From assembly GCF_019925205.1 (NCBI RefSeq), contig NC_083560.1, forward strand, positions 126,391,062 through 126,455,061: a DNA stretch of 64,000 nucleotides. Direction: 5' to 3'. The notes under the pieces were generated by a model. That model did no database searches. It saw nothing but the letters and a program-made list of their open reading frames with translations, and was not told where the DNA came from. Numbering within the stretch: position 1 is the stretch's first letter; each line of letters opens with the position of its first letter. Shown here piece after piece: positions 11,175 to 24,074 of the stretch. Source of the stretch: Metopolophium dirhodum (taxonomy: Eukaryota > Arthropoda > Insecta > Hemiptera > Aphididae). The position numbers were made by a program, and so were the translations under genes.

Positions 11175-11689
11175 AAATTTTTTAAATGGTCCCCAACGGT
11201 AGGATTTTGTTTTTTCTACCTTCACGTACGCCTTACGATTCTACGATCTACGAACATTACACATTTACACGAGAAAAATTATGCATCTTTTTAGGTCATT
11301 ATAACAATTAGACAACCTTTTCAAAGATTTTATTATATTATCAATAAATTAGGTACAATACTAGGTATATAAAATTTCAATGTTAATACTAATTGAAAAC
11401 AATACTCTTAGACTCGAAGCCATTGAGAAGCCTACACATTTTTCTATAGAGCATATACTTACATAGTTGTTGCGTTAATATTCATTTGTAATGCATTTTG
11501 GAGTGAATAGCTTTAGACTTATTTTTCGTAACGACAAATTATATAGGTACCTCCTATCTGATTCACCGACGAGAATGGGGCAGGGGTGCTCGTTGTCAAA
11601 GGTGTATTTATTTGCTTAGGGTAAATTGTAATCCTATTTTACACGTTTTAATCTTTTTAAGATATATGATTTCTTTACATTCATTACAG

Positions 11690-12286
11690 ATTGACAATAA
11701 TTCAACAGAATTGCCAGAATCGCCACTAGTTGTAAGTAAATTATTGTTAATAAGCATATTTTTCACCAATACGGTAGGATAATGATACTAATAAGAGATG
11801 TATTTCTTTCTCACACTAATGTTGTTTTTTTTTTCAATGGAAATTTTATATTCCTCTTTTATTCTCAAAAATCTATTTATTTTTCCGACATTTATCGTGG
11901 CCAGGATATACAGATACTAAAAGGCGTATCTCTTTCTCGTAGTTGTTAAAATTTTATATTTTTCTGATGTTTTTAAATTTCATTATTATTTGATATCGGA
12001 CATTAAGTATGTATTTTCATTCAATTTTCAGAACACAGTTGAACTACTAGAAAGAATAAATACACTAGAAAAAAGAGTTAATGTCATGACCCTGGATTTA
12101 GGGCTACTCCATCTAGGTGAAGCAGCTTCCGCAATGCTTAATAAAAAGTATGAAGTTGTTTCACCAACAAAAGCATCATCGACTAAATCAAAGTCACCCA
12201 AAATTAAAGTGAATACTAAACACTCAAAAAATAAACAGTTGGAAGAAGCTACATATCTTGCATTGAAAGAGAAACTTAAAGATTGA
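11690..12286 (+). CDS. Two terminal exons of an unrecognised gene
   Basis: Exon 11690-11731 (14 codons) has a CATTACAG acceptor and a GTAAGT donor. Exon 12032-12286 has a TTTTCAG acceptor and ends at TGA 12284-12286. Both junctions are phase 0, giving ...ELPESPLV joined to NTVELLERINTLEKRV.... The second exon starts with a heptad-like leucine/valine pattern that could form a short coiled coil (VELLERINTLEKRVNVMTL). It is followed by a Lys/Ser-rich linker and a charged helical end (LEEATYLALKEKLKD). Upstream exons were not found; the start must lie before 11690. No family recognised. Confidence 0.5.
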
Positions 12287-12314
12287 AGAAACGTATAATT
12301 TAAATGTGCCATAT

Positions 12315-12476
12315 GGCGAGTTCATTACAGGATAGGGGATTCCTAAAACACAAATATGTAGTGACAGTAGATGTCATTGATTTAATGTATCAAAATAGAG
12401 ATCTTGATGCGCTAAAAGATCGTAATATTGACAATGTGTTTACAACGCAATTAAAAACATTCAAACTAAATTTTTA
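12315..12476 (+). other. Short protein-like open frame after the unknown gene
   Basis: From an ATG at 12315 a frame of 53 codons reads MASSLQDRGFLKHKYVVTV... to a TAG at 12474-12476. An AG acceptor (CATTACAG, 12323-12330) could start an exon at 12331 instead. It looks less random than the background but matches nothing I recognise. It could be an alternative last exon of the preceding gene or transposon debris. Confidence 0.3.
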
Positions 12477-12486
12477 GCTGTATTCA

Positions 12487-13702
12487 TGACAAAGATAAAT
12501 TAATTGAAAATTAAGGTTTACATGTTTAGCAATTTAGCTAACTGCTAGATTTACAATCTAGTAATCTGCCAATCTTAATATATTAAATGTCCCTATTTCC
12601 CCCCTCTCCTTTACAAGCAAGTAACTCGAAGCGTCGCAAGACGCAGGTCCACTTTTCTCCCTTTATGTCTCTCTTCATTTTATGTCTCCTTGTAATAGCG
12701 AGCTCCATAAATAGCAATTTATTATTCTTTATAAATCATTATTCATTATACATTAATAAACAAAAATGTTGCAGACGGTCCTATGACGCTGCACACTTTG
12801 CTTTGATGATGACATAGATCGTTATTATTATTAACGCGTGGTAAAAACGCCCTTCATATTATTATAAAAATGAACAAAAAAATTATGCCAATTATTAACA
12901 ATTTGTTTTCACAATAATCAGAAACTACATAATTGTAAGATGTTTTATGTTTCTTAAAAGCTTATTGAAATACCTTTTTTTTAATTGTAATTTTTATTTT
13001 TATTTATTCCACCTAGGTACCTTTACAAATTTCTAATTTTATAAAATTTTCAAATGCTGGTTGGAATACTTCCGCGGACCAGATTCAGCCAAAGGGTCGC
13101 GGGTTTGGCACGACTCATGTATATTAATACAAATGTAATTTATAATTAATATAATTAGGTCACATTTGTGAAAACCACAGTGCCAATATTTCTACATCTA
13201 ATAAAAATTAATATGACGAAAATTATGAAAGACAAAATACTTTTCTATAAATAATTAATTATAACTTTGTTCAGTATGAAATTTGTTTGAAAACCTTAAA
13301 AACAGAAAAATATTTAAGATTACACACGAGATTCCACACTGGGTTTGTCATTCAAATATGATAAGTGTAACAATTATTTCAGATTCAAACTTCAAAGGCC
13401 ATCAGAGAGATTTGGCATGTATGTCCCATAGATATATTTTACGTGTTCATAAATAGAATTTTAATTTTGAAGCCATTACATAAATTGATAAAATTAAATT
13501 AAATTTTAACATCTGAAGTTGTTTTAATATTAGTTTAATAATATGGAATAAAAACATTGGAGAATACTTGTGAATTACTTGAATCTCAAATTCATGCTTT
13601 TCAAATTTGTTTTATCCTAAAAATTTCTAACTATTTTTATTGTTATAACTACTGCTACACAGTGACATTTTATTGATCTTTATTGAAAATTTAGTTAAAA
13701 AA
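12487..13702. other. Intergenic stretch, nothing firm
   Basis: AT-rich apart from a slightly GC-richer patch at 12590-12700 with pyrimidine-rich sequence. No gene or element boundaries identified. Confidence 0.4.
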
Positions 13703-13990
13703 AAGGTGGGTAAGTGGATGTCACTCTGCTGTACAGTAGGTTACAAGTGGGTCACTGTGATGGATGGTGTTAAATTTGAATTCAATGATATAATATCATT
13801 GTATAAGAAAAACGATTCTGAGCGAAAACGGTCAGTCAGCCTATGATATTACTATAAGTATATTTGATGATATTATTGTGAATAAAGTAATTTATATATA
13901 AGTTATAGGTTATATATAACCTATTTACGTGGAATCTTGTTTTACATTTTCAATCCTTACACAATAAAAATTATATGAATAATAATAAAT
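13703..13990 (+). repeat. Dispersed family copy, left part only
   Basis: Starts AAGGTGGGTAAGTGGATGTC, then CTGTACAGTAGG, GTGGGTCACTGT and ACGATTCTGAGCG, as in the fullest copy at 56113-57515. It stops after the segment CGTGGAATCTTG, so the right two-thirds are missing. Confidence 0.8.
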
Positions 13991-15211
13991 TATAATGTTT
14001 GTTTATGGTTGTTAAATATAGTGATGTGTAACCAATAAACATCTATGATACACAATATTTTATGAAAGTTAGTGCTCGATTATTTAATTTAATTATTACG
14101 CTCAATAGAACTTAATCGCGTGTTAAATTGTTCCAAAATTCATGATGCAATTTTCTATTTTGTGATTTAAGCCGACTTTTCTTTCTTCTGGTATTCGAAG
14201 GTCATCTGTCTGTATTAAACATACGATATATTTGGTATAACAGTAGAATGTTCAAGAATCAAAAGGAACGGATACGTGATTGAAAAAAAAATAATTCTTT
14301 AATACCTACGGAACAAAGAATAAAAAACAAAAATGTGATCACTCATAACATATAATCAGGATAGGTACATCAAAATTACAATTTAGTCTTTAATCTCCTT
14401 GATGACTATTATCATTATTATTATTAATATTATTAAAAAGTTTGAATATTATAATATTCATCATTAAAATGTACAGATATATACTACTATACTAGATGCC
14501 CGACCACAATGTAGAGAAGTTCTCCTCTACATCGTGGTTCACACCCACGGCTTAAGATAGATAATTCTATCTTAAACCATGTTAACAACTTCCATGACAG
14601 GACGGTAGCGTCTCATGAAACACCGAAATTGCTGCCATTAGGCAAGCCGGCCGCGACAATGGACGCCGCTGTACCGGGTGGTGCTGCCAACCGCGACGGG
14701 GAGAGCAACGAGAGAGAGTATTGTGGTGATGCTCTGGTTCACCAAGGTTATAGATAATTATATAAATTGCTGGTTCACCACAGTACTCTGGTGACTATGT
14801 GTATAAAACTGATAGTGTCGTCATATTTTAAACTTAATCCGTTCCGGCCAATTATTATAAAGTAAACAATAATTTTCTACAAACTACAATCTACGGTTAT
14901 ATAAATGATCTAAAGTATTAAAAGTTTCAAGGTTGGCTAGCCTGTTTTGTTAGACCCTCCCTACTGTTACACAAGCGCAGAGCCGCAGACAGTCATTATG
15001 AGTATGCATCATTCGGTGTTTACTGATATTATGTTGTAAAAATAATTAAATAAAGAGTTAAAATAGAGTATACTCGAGTTGATGAATTGTGCGTTTGGTA
15101 TTGCTGTGTTTTTAATAGTACGATCAAAAAAAAAATATTAATAATAATAATATATTGCGTAACTGTCTATTAATTATTTTTGTTTGAGATTAAGTTCAAT
15201 AGACATTTAAG

Positions 15212-17303
15212 ATGAGTAATATAAATAATTTCAAACCTGAAATGTGTATTAAGAATAAAGATCATTTATACAGACTCATAATAAGGTAAAGTATAAATCA
15301 TAGTAAAATATAAACCATAGTATTTTTATTTAAACTCATTTCAATTTTGTTCAGTCAACTCTATTATGATGGTTATTCCACAATTGCTTCAAGCTTAGCT
15401 ACCCTAGTAAACGCTAATCCACCTTGTGCTCCATCGGATCGACTCATGCATGTAGTGACAAAAGGTTTACAACATGAAACCGATAGACAAAAAGCATTTG
15501 AACAAGCATTAAACTTAAATCCAATTCAGCAAATGTTAATTGGACCAGGCATTGGTATGCTTAATGATTTATGCGTCACATATTATATTTGTGTATTAAA
15601 TTCATTATTTGATTTGATTAGACTTAGAATTTGAAACTAATGTTATGTGTACTGCTCCTGAACCGTCGCTGTATGAAACTGTATATGTAACATCCCACAA
15701 AGCAGCCTGTAGGGCTGGTGCATTTAGTCCTGATGGCCAGTTAATCGCAACAGGAAGCAGTGATGCATCAATCAAAGTAATTATTTTTTGTAACATAAAT
15801 AGTAATGACTTATTAAAACAACAATTATAGATTTTGGATGTTGAAAAAATGCTGGCTAAAGTACATGACATTGGCAGTACTGATAATCAAGAAGGACAGG
15901 GTCATCCAGTAATTCGGACTTTGTATGATCATATGGATGAAGTGACATGCTTGGAGTTCCACCCTAAAAACCCAATTTTAGTTTCGGGCTCTCTAGATTG
16001 TCATGTTAAACTTTTTAATTATTCAAAAACATCTGTGAAGAAAGCCTTCAAGACACTTAACGTAAGATGTATAATCAAGTTTACTTTTGTCAAACTATTT
16101 TAATCGCATACAACATTACAGGATGTCGAACCTATAACATGTTTAAGTTTTCATCCCGATGGAAACTATATGGTAATGGGCACCAATAGCCCAATCATAA
16201 GGTTTTATGATATAAATACAGTTCAATGTTATGTTTGTTCAATTCCTAGTCATCAACATACTGGTCCTATTACATCAATAAAGTATACAAAAATTATCTT
16301 ATGTGTAGTGTCTATTCAATTATTTGTATTGCTTATTATGATGTATTAGGTATGAACCAGGTGCCAAGTATTTTGTGTCTTCTAGTCGAGATGGTTCAAT
16401 TAAATTGTGGGACGCTATATCTAATAAATGTGTTAACACATTTGAAAGAGCACATGATGGTAGTCAAGTGTGTTCTGTGACATTTACAAGAAATGGAAAG
16501 GTGAAAATGTTTATAAATATGTTTATTTTTATACACATTACTTATATTAAATAATATTCTATTATTATTTGTAGTACATCTTATCATCAGGCAAAGATTC
16601 TGTAGTGAAACTTTGGGAGTTATCCACTAGTAGATGTATGATTGCATATACTGGAGCTGGAACAACTGGTAAACTAGTGTTTGTTTTCATTAAAACTGTA
16701 TAAATAATCAATTTTTCTGAATAGGAAAACAAGTTCATCGTGCACAAGCAGTGTTTAATCATACTGAGGAGTATGTCATGTTTCCAGATGAAGTCACTAC
16801 ATCTTTGTGCGCATGGAATTCACGCAATGCTTGTCGGCAGCAACTTTTATCTCTAGGTAATTTGTTTTGTCAAATGCATTTATATTATTAAGAGAACGCT
16901 ACACAGATATTTGTTGTCTCCGTCTTACAAGTGCATAACATTGAAAAGTTGATATAACGTTACATTATATACACATCACTTACTAAAAAATTAAACTATC
17001 ATAAAAAAATACACATATACTTACCATCGAGGTTCATAATATGTGAATTCACTCTAATTTTTAAACTAGCTGAGCTAAACGCTTTTTCCTGAACGTTATT
17101 TTGCTAAGTTACGCACGTGTAAGACGAATACAACAAATGGCTGTGTAGCTTCCTCTTAAAATGTTTTAAATGTGAACTATTTTTCAGGCCATAATGGACC
17201 TATTCGTTCAATTGTGCATTCTCCAAATTCAGCAGCATTTTTGACTTGTTCTGACGACTTTAGAGCTCGTTTTTGGTATACAAAACACTTGATTGGAACA
17301 TAG
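15212..17303 (+). CDS. CstF50: Cleavage stimulation factor subunit 1 (CstF-50), copy A
   Basis: CstF-50 is the WD-repeat subunit of the nuclear complex that binds the GU-rich element downstream of poly(A) sites and promotes mRNA 3'-end cleavage. Nine exons join in frame with GT..AG introns: 15212-15285, 15355-15554, 15622-15776, 15831-16061, 16122-16282, 16350-16500, 16575-16668, 16725-16856, 17188-17303. The 437-residue product is close to the usual length of about 430. The N-terminus holds the short dimerisation region; WD repeats follow, with DGSIKLWDA, KDSVVKLWEL and DDFRARFWY clearly visible. Residues differing from copy B are F73, S138, K149, V154, Q163, M178, D179, L198, N206, L228 and M346. 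K149 and N206 depart from what the family usually has (ERMLAK, KLFDYSK). Intron 8 carries a shortened MITE. Confidence 0.95.
16888..17159. mobile_element. Family M fold-back MITE in CstF-50 copy A intron 8, internally deleted
   Basis: TTAA-flanked ends (TTAAGAGAACGCTACA ... GTAGCTTCCTCTTAA) like the element at 7939-8384. At 272 bp it lacks about 136 bp of interior that the matching copy in the other gene (31058-31465) keeps, so the insertion predates the duplication. Confidence 0.8.
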
Positions 17304-18371
17304 ATTGAATATTTTTTGTTTTTATGCACAAACTTTTTATATATTTAATTTTGAATAATTATTTAATGTACATTGGTAAAAATATATAACTATTGTATTC
17401 ATTGAAATGTACATTTTTAATTAAATAATATTTTCAACATTTCAAATTATACATAATAATATACGGAGTATGGAATTTTTTGGTGTAATAGTTAATGATT
17501 AAATTTAAAAAATATATAACTTAAAAATTAAAATGAACATAAATATTTAGTCAAAAATGATTTTGAGAATGCATCTCAGACTTGTGTTTTTACCGTCTTA
17601 TGAACGTACAAGTGAACAACATAGTAAAATTGTATTCAATTTGTGTAGTAAGCTTTAATTATAGAGTTAATTGATCTATTGTCAATCTGAAAGGATGTTT
17701 GAATAAATAATATTAACTTAATATTCAGATATTTAACTTTTTGTTTTAATAGTTAATATTTTCCTTCATCATTTGGTTACAATAATATGATCTATTGGTA
17801 GCTACAGATCATGATAACCCGTTCACCACTTTGTAAAAGTCATGGTGGTTGATTAGGTAAGCTAAAACACCTTAGCCTGTGCCTTTGACCCTATATCCTA
17901 AATCAAAAACTGTATGGTAAAAACTAGAAGTATTTATAATCAATGCTACCTACCGAATACTGAATGTCTCTTTCCGACCCATTTTTATATTCATATGATC
18001 AATGGAGAACAAACGTTGGGGGAATTTGTCAGGATCCCTTAAGGACAAAAAAAAAATAAAAATTCAATGAAAAATAAACACAAACTGAATATTTTAACTG
18101 TAGTCTAAGATAGAACCTAATTTGTCGGATGAAGCACTCCATTAAGCATTATTACCTATATATATAATTTAATCTTATCGACCTCTCACCATAAAAAAAT
18201 TGCAATGTACCTTCAACGCTACATTTAATTACCTACCTTGTTTTTATTTATGAGCTTTTTGATATTTATTAATTTGTATTAATATTTTTTTAATTGTACT
18301 ATTATTTTGAGACAGAGCGTATACTGAACTCTTGACTTTCATCTAAAGTTCATTATATTGTAACAATAAAT

Positions 18372-18512
18372 AGTTTTGTTTTTATTTCAATACATATTTT
18401 TTTACATAGTTATAGTCATAGATTTAAAAATCATTTTATATGCACAAGTACTGAGCCTCTGCCCCAGAGCATTATATAATACATATATATTGAAGCTAGG
18501 AATAGGTACTAT
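18372..18512 (+). repeat. Segment repeated at 19096-19262
   Basis: AGTTTTGTTTTTATT ... CAAGTACTGAGCC ... CCCCAGAGCATTATA ... GAAGCTAGGAATAGG occurs here and again about 725-750 bp downstream. The right arm has only one copy of the CAAGTACTGAGCC part, so the left arm gained one or the right arm lost one. Confidence 0.75.
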
Positions 18513-18897
18513 AATATGTCACCCATATAAATTGTAACCCTGTATTATGTATATGCATTTTACATGCAACGTACCTATGGATAACGCAACCTTAAACTAA
18601 CTAAAGTAGGTAAATATTGTTAGAATACTGTCAAATAATAGTCATACCTACTAATCGCTTACCTATGTTTTTATCATTGGTCTTTTCAGTCCCCTGAGGC
18701 CCTGAATTACAAATGTGTATACCAAATCTCATAACATATAATAGAATCTTAACAATAAAACTTTTAAATAACAATATTTTCAATAGTCCAATACATATTT
18801 TTAGTATCCATTTAAGTTAATATTTTCTACAGATACCATAAGCATAAATCACATAGCAATAGATTTGTTACACTGTAATATAGTGTGATGTGATTTG

Positions 18898-19080
18898 TAA
18901 ATTACAATTAAATATTGGCTGGAGGAGGCTTAGCCCCTCAAAATAAATTATTCAATTCTTTCATAAAATATTAACAAATCTTTAAAAATTAAACTGCATT
19001 TCTTATTTATTTAATAATGTAATTAGGTATTTAATTTTTTTAATTTTTATTCAAACTTTTTTTTATATTGCCTATGATAA
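18898..19080 (+). repeat. Block with inverted partner at 29595-29757
   Basis: AATATTGGCTGGAGGAGGC ... AAACTGCATTTCTTATTTA matches the reverse complement of 29595-29757. In the left arm it lies between the two copies of the 18372 repeat; on the right side it lies outside the arm, beyond the Helitron end. It is therefore out of order, either a separate transposon insertion or a later rearrangement. Confidence 0.75.
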
Positions 19081-19095
19081 ATATTGTAAATTAAC

Positions 19096-19262
19096 AGTTT
19101 TGTTTTTATTTGAATACATATTTTTATACATAGTTATAGCCATAGATTAAAAAAAAACAATACATGAAAGATTACTCCGTAATTTGATATGCACAAGTAC
19201 TGAGCCCTTGCCCCAGAGCATTATACAATACATAATATATTGAAGCTAGGAATAGGTACTAT
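19096..19262 (+). repeat. Second copy of the 18372 segment
   Basis: See 18372-18512. This copy leads directly into the Helitron 5' segment, the arrangement also seen in the right arm at 29907-30075. Confidence 0.75.
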
Positions 19263-19356
19263 TATGTATAATAAACATAAATAATAATTGGAACATTATT
19301 TAGTTTCGGAGGAGTTCAATAACAAACACAGTGACAGGGCATTTTTATATATTAGA
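19263..19356 (-). mobile_element. Helitron 5'-terminal segment (left arm)
   Basis: On the minus strand it starts TCTAATATATAAAAATGCC and continues into CTCCTCCGAAAC. A 5' TC followed by an AT-rich run and ...AAAATG is characteristic of insect Helitron 5' ends. No matching 3' hairpin with CTRR was found downstream on this strand, so the element is truncated or fused to the duplicated DNA. Confidence 0.7.
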
Positions 19357-19394
19357 TATACATATCTACTTGATATGCTGTCGAACTTTGTCCA

Positions 19395-20238
19395 TTTCGG
19401 AGATATATTATAATGATATATAATATAATGGTATTAAGCAAAAAATATTATTGTTAATGTAAACCTTTTTTGAAACCGAAACCAAAACCAGAAAAGGTAG
19501 AAAACAATACTGAGGACTTTCAATTTAAACCTCCCAAAAGTACAAACTAGATTCAATTTTCTTCTAAAAACCACCACTGTAGTTTATGACCAGAGCATTT
19601 TTTCTATTAGAAAAGTTGAGTAATTGAAGTTGTACAAACTATTTTAATACCTTACCTAAACGTCTGCAATTATTAGACCGTAAAAAATGAAAATAAAATT
19701 GTAATGAATTTTCAAGCCCTCCTCTATCCCGCCGCTGCCTAACACTAATATTACTAGGTAATTTTTTTTTGTTAATCAATGGTTGCTTTTGGTTGTAAAA
19801 AAATATACGAATTATTTCACAAAGCTAGGTCCATTTACGCCGATTTATCCGTAAAAATAAAATGAAATAAATTGAAATAAAATAACCCCTAAAATATATT
19901 GATATATAAATATTAAATGCTCCTAACAATTTGGGACGATTAACTATGACTTCAATATTATTTTAGGTACTTACACTGTATAAACATTTTTTTGAAATAC
20001 AAAGTTATACTAATATTATAGTAATATAGGTTTTATTTTATCACCCACCTCGCTGTGTCCGCAATCTACCGCAGGTAGATTGCCTACCTGATAATATACT
20101 GTTAACTGTTCACATAACCATAAGCGAGTCTCACGCGCTACGCCACGCAGGATGGCTAAAAATTAAAATATAATATGATTTGGCTTCCATATGCACAGCA
20201 AATTATACCCAAAAGAAGTTGATCAATCAAAAATTTTT
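19395..20238. other. Left edge of the spacer, no gene
   Basis: AT-rich. A patch near 20040-20150 is GC-richer (ACCTCGCTGTGTCCGC, CTCACGCGCTACGCCACGC) and probably belongs to the Helitron whose 3' end follows. Confidence 0.4.
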
Positions 20239-20266
20239 CCCGGGCAACGCCGGGTTATTCAACTAG
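20239..20266 (+). mobile_element. Helitron 3' terminus (hairpin plus CTAG)
   Basis: CCCGG-GCAACG-CCGGG forms a 5-bp GC stem (20239-20254). Eight bases later comes CTAG (20263-20266), followed by T. Hairpin plus CTRR ending before T is the standard Helitron 3' end. The matching 5' end on this strand was not located. Confidence 0.8.
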
Positions 20267-23200
20267 TACTATATAAGTGACAAAAGTGAGTTCTATTAAC
20301 TTCATTAGCAGTGATCGCTTTATGTTGTTACTGTAGATCAAAAAGCAATAATTTTATTTTAATCGGGTTTGTTGATTATTGAACATCGGAAGCGATCGGA
20401 TGAGTGTACGCGCCGAAACTTTTTAAATTTAGTTCATGCTAGCGTTCTAATACACCAACACTTCTGATACACATATGGAATTTATTTAAAATTGATTTTG
20501 TTCACCCGGATATCAGAAAATATAGTAGGAAAGTAGAAAACGCTACCTTTAAAGACCTTTTGCGGGTGACCTGTCATCGTTTTTTAAATGTGTTTTTTTT
20601 AAGTTCTTATTTTTTTATATTTATCATCGTAACCTTTAGCTTTTTTCTTCAATGATTCATATTTCTTGTAAATAGGTGTTTGACGTCGTTTACAATTCTG
20701 AAGCAAAACGAAAAATTACGGTATTTTAACAAGTGTACCTGATATATAGCTCGATATGAGCTTCACGTATGGAGCAGAATAAAATACCAAAAGTCAAGAT
20801 ACATAGGGTATGCACACATGACGATAAACGTCCGTTGTCCATGTCAGGTGTACCTGAGTGCGATACGTTTTAACTAGGAATTGAAAAGCTTTTCTTTCTA
20901 TAATTTTAAATTGATATCTATTTTTATTTCCTGAAAAAAATGCCCAAAAACAACTCTTTTCGGATTAATGTCGAAACAACCTTTAGCACTGCCGCTAAAA
21001 AATGAACAATTTTTTACTGTTATAATAAATTACCTATGTAAAACACCGTTTTTATTTTCAATTTTCCTACGCTCCATGAGATTTGGAACATCCGGCTCTC
21101 GGGTTTACGTGATCAAAATATTATATACAACATTCGAATTTTTCATAATGGATGTCTAGGTATATGAACTTAATAAAATTTTTTTATTGAAATTTGCATG
21201 TTTGCATGTTTTTATTATTTTTACTCTTAATTTGTATTTTTCATTGTTTTGATTATTTTTACTACCTATTCATTTGTTTGTTTGATTATTTAGATTGTTT
21301 TTTCCATTTTTTAATTTTTATGAATTAAATGTTTATTAGGATAGTTAATTATTAATTAATATAATATTATTATGTTATTAGATAACTCTCTTCTTACAAT
21401 ATCTAGTAAGACATTTTATGTAACTTATTATATATTATTATATTATATAATTTGTTATAACTAAAATTGCAGATAGATATTTTTATGACGTACCAGGAGT
21501 ATTCTCCGATTGTTAGTATAACTAAATTATTTTTAATGAATACACATCATCTTAACTAACATATTTTTAATTTAAGGTCAACGTGAGCATATCAAACGTG
21601 ACGCTTTCCAGAATTTTATGTAATAACGTTGATGTCGACATCACAGCACTATAACAGTTTTTTCGAGACCTGAGGTATTTGATGTTCCAACGCTTCATCT
21701 CTGAAGTAATAAGATATCAATTCCGGATATGGATTTGGGTGATTAGTTTAATACATTTAAGTAACCGTAAAAAAACTGAGTCTTTTTTATAAGAAAATAA
21801 TTTTAAGTGGTAAAACATAATACTATTATCTATACATAATATGAATGTACAGTGATAATATTTTGTTTTATATACTTACATTTATAAAGTAAGAAATATA
21901 TTATTAAATATATCTGTCATTGGGATAACAAGAAAATTTTTTTGAGATAAATCTACTCTAAAAATTAATTGTACACATAACACATAAGAATATGAAATGT
22001 TTTTGATAATATCGTACTAAAAAAATATCAGTATATTGATACGTTTTTTTTATCATTCTTCGCGTTTTTGTATGGACAGCATAATTCAATATGCTCTAGT
22101 TTACAAGATTACAATGCAACCAGTACCTATCACCCACTGACTATATATTCCCATTCACCGCCAGTATTTCCAGAAAAATCTCTTAAAAAATATTATATGA
22201 TATATTATTTAGTAATAATTTATTAATGTTGAAAGAACAATAATATATTAGTTTTTTAAACTATAAGCTTATCCTTTTTTTATTTAATAATGATTAAAGA
22301 TTAATTAACCATTATATTATAACCATTAACAATTTGTTGAACTTATGTCATTATGCATTATGTAATACTGAATTATAAATATTAATTATGAGTTTAATTC
22401 AAATATTTATTAAATTATTATTAACTTTAAAAAACATGATATGGGTAATGAAACGTTTTAAAATATTTTACTATTCTAGCTTTTAACCAAGCCGTGTCAA
22501 AAAACAACGACTCTTCTCACCAAATTACAATCCTCATCACTTCCTCAAACTTTTGAGTTTTAACCTAAAATTAACGTAGTCACTGCAGGCGTGACTTGTA
22601 TAATTTGATCGACATTGAATCCAAAGTCAGTACTCACTCTCAGTGAGTTACACCAGTAGATAGTTAAAGATAATAAATTATTTTGAAATTATTTACGTAA
22701 ATAATACTATGCGCAATAGATACATATAATATTAAATAATTTAATAAGTTGTTTTAATTTTTTTAATATAATTTATATTTAATAGAAGGTATAATCTCAA
22801 ATCTTAATAATAATAATAATAATTATTATTATTATTATGCATCCGTCTTGAATTCTAAATCATATCTTCCGAAAAAATAAATAATATTATGTTTATTAAA
22901 ACCCCTTGTAAGAGATGTTATAGGCAATACAATATACAGCATTGCGGTCACCTACTACACCATAATTATTGATACCTATACAAGTGGTAAACAAAATGAA
23001 CGATATTTTATAAGGATTTGTGAGAAGTCTAAGCGGTTTCGTTTCGATGGCGGGAATGTTCGATAGTCGAGTTTGAGTCAATAAATCTCAAATGGTCCAT
23101 GGAAATCGGTAATTGAACGGGTTTGATACGGCATCCCCGAGTAAGTTCGGTGCTTTTTTGTAGGTCAAAAGTGTTAAGTCGAAAACCGTGTTTGAGTGTC

Positions 23201-23503
23201 TAGCAAGTCAATCACCTCAAGTAAGAATCTATTAACATTCAATTTAGTCTCTTAAGTAGAATATATAAATATATAATAGAGAACAATATATAATCAGTAC
23301 ACCAGGTAAGCACAGGTACGAAGTTCAGATCGTTGCGGACACAACGATGGACTATAGAAAGTGAATATAGTATTTTGCAAATAGCAGTTAAAGCCTAAAG
23401 GACAATGATAATATATGATACGGCGTAGTCACTCGCTCTCTAGTAGTTGTATTTTTATAAAAGTCAAAAAGCGTAAATCTGAAAGCCACGTTTGAGTGCC
23501 GTT
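20267..23503. other. Spacer region without recognised genes
   Basis: AT-rich, with a self-complementary trinucleotide tract near 22806. Open frames at 20968-21159 and 22896-23081 are short and unlike known proteins. Patches near 20540-20860 and 23290-23500 have mixed composition and may be eroded elements. Confidence 0.4.
22806..22838. repeat. Self-complementary AAT/ATT trinucleotide tract
   Basis: Five to six AAT units followed directly by as many ATT units, giving an AT-only hairpin. Confidence 0.8.
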
Positions 23504-23743
23504 TCACGTATCTTGTGCACTCGCTGAGCCTGAATGGTCATGGCCGATGTACAGTCGTTGGTCGGCGAACCGTACAGCAATCCGAGTGCAAGCCACCGTC
23601 GATGAGAGACGCGGCGATGTAGGTTTTCTGGTACCTTTAGGTCCGAAAAAGTAGAAAGTGTTTGCTACGTCACGATTATCGTTGACGGCCACCATCGGTG
23701 GTACAGCGTTTGCTATTCGTCGTTCATGTCGTCCCATTAACAT
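23504..23743 (-). pseudogene. Possible P-loop helicase relic (PIF1/Helitron-like)
   Basis: The minus-strand frame contains FYFFGPKGTRKP; a one-base shift after the lysine reads TYIAASLI. Together these resemble the Walker A region of PIF1-type helicases (GPGGTGKTYxxxxLI) as found in Helitrons. The glycine before the lysine is Arg here and a frameshift is needed, so it is non-functional. The match is short and the call tentative. Confidence 0.35.
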
Positions 23744-23757
23744 CGCGTGGTCGACAT

Positions 23758-23884
23758 GGAAAAGTGTATTACTAAATTAATTTTTGAAGTCATGCAATTC
23801 GTGTTTTGTAAAAGTAGTTATTATTCTTATGAAGTCAACAACTTAATTTGCTTCAATACATCGTCAATTATCAAATAATTTCAC
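23758..23884 (+). repeat. 127-bp direct repeat, copy 1
   Basis: GGAAAAGTGTATTA ... CAAATAATTTCAC recurs at 25584-25710 with about two mismatches and the same orientation. The two copies flank 1.7 kb. Confidence 0.9.
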
Positions 23885-24074
23885 GTGTGATAGGTATTTT
23901 GTGTATTATTATTTATTATAAAACAGATGTCCATTATTAATTTAACTCTGACCATGTTTTATGCCAGTCGGCTTTCTTCGGAGACGGCCACATGACTCTG
24001 GATGGAAGAGTAATATGTTCGAGCAGTCACAAACAATAAGTAAGAACTCTGAAATTAACATTAGATAGTAGGGG

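Larger units (their letters stand above)
14641..19394 (+). repeat. Left arm of the large inverted duplication
   Basis: This 4754-bp arm matches the reverse complement of 29869-33722. The match begins at GGCAAGCCGGCCG near 14641, runs through the whole CstF-50 gene and its flanks, and ends at TTTGTCCA at 19394, about 38 bp past a Helitron 5' end. It is longer than the other arm mainly because of extra sequence at 18120-19095, including an inserted or duplicated block. Exons are almost identical; non-coding parts show many small differences. Confidence 0.9.

Noticed and set aside
12028..12312. Minus-strand frame of 94 codons opposite the unknown gene
   Set aside because: Antisense shadow; the plus strand has proper splice sites and better coding character.
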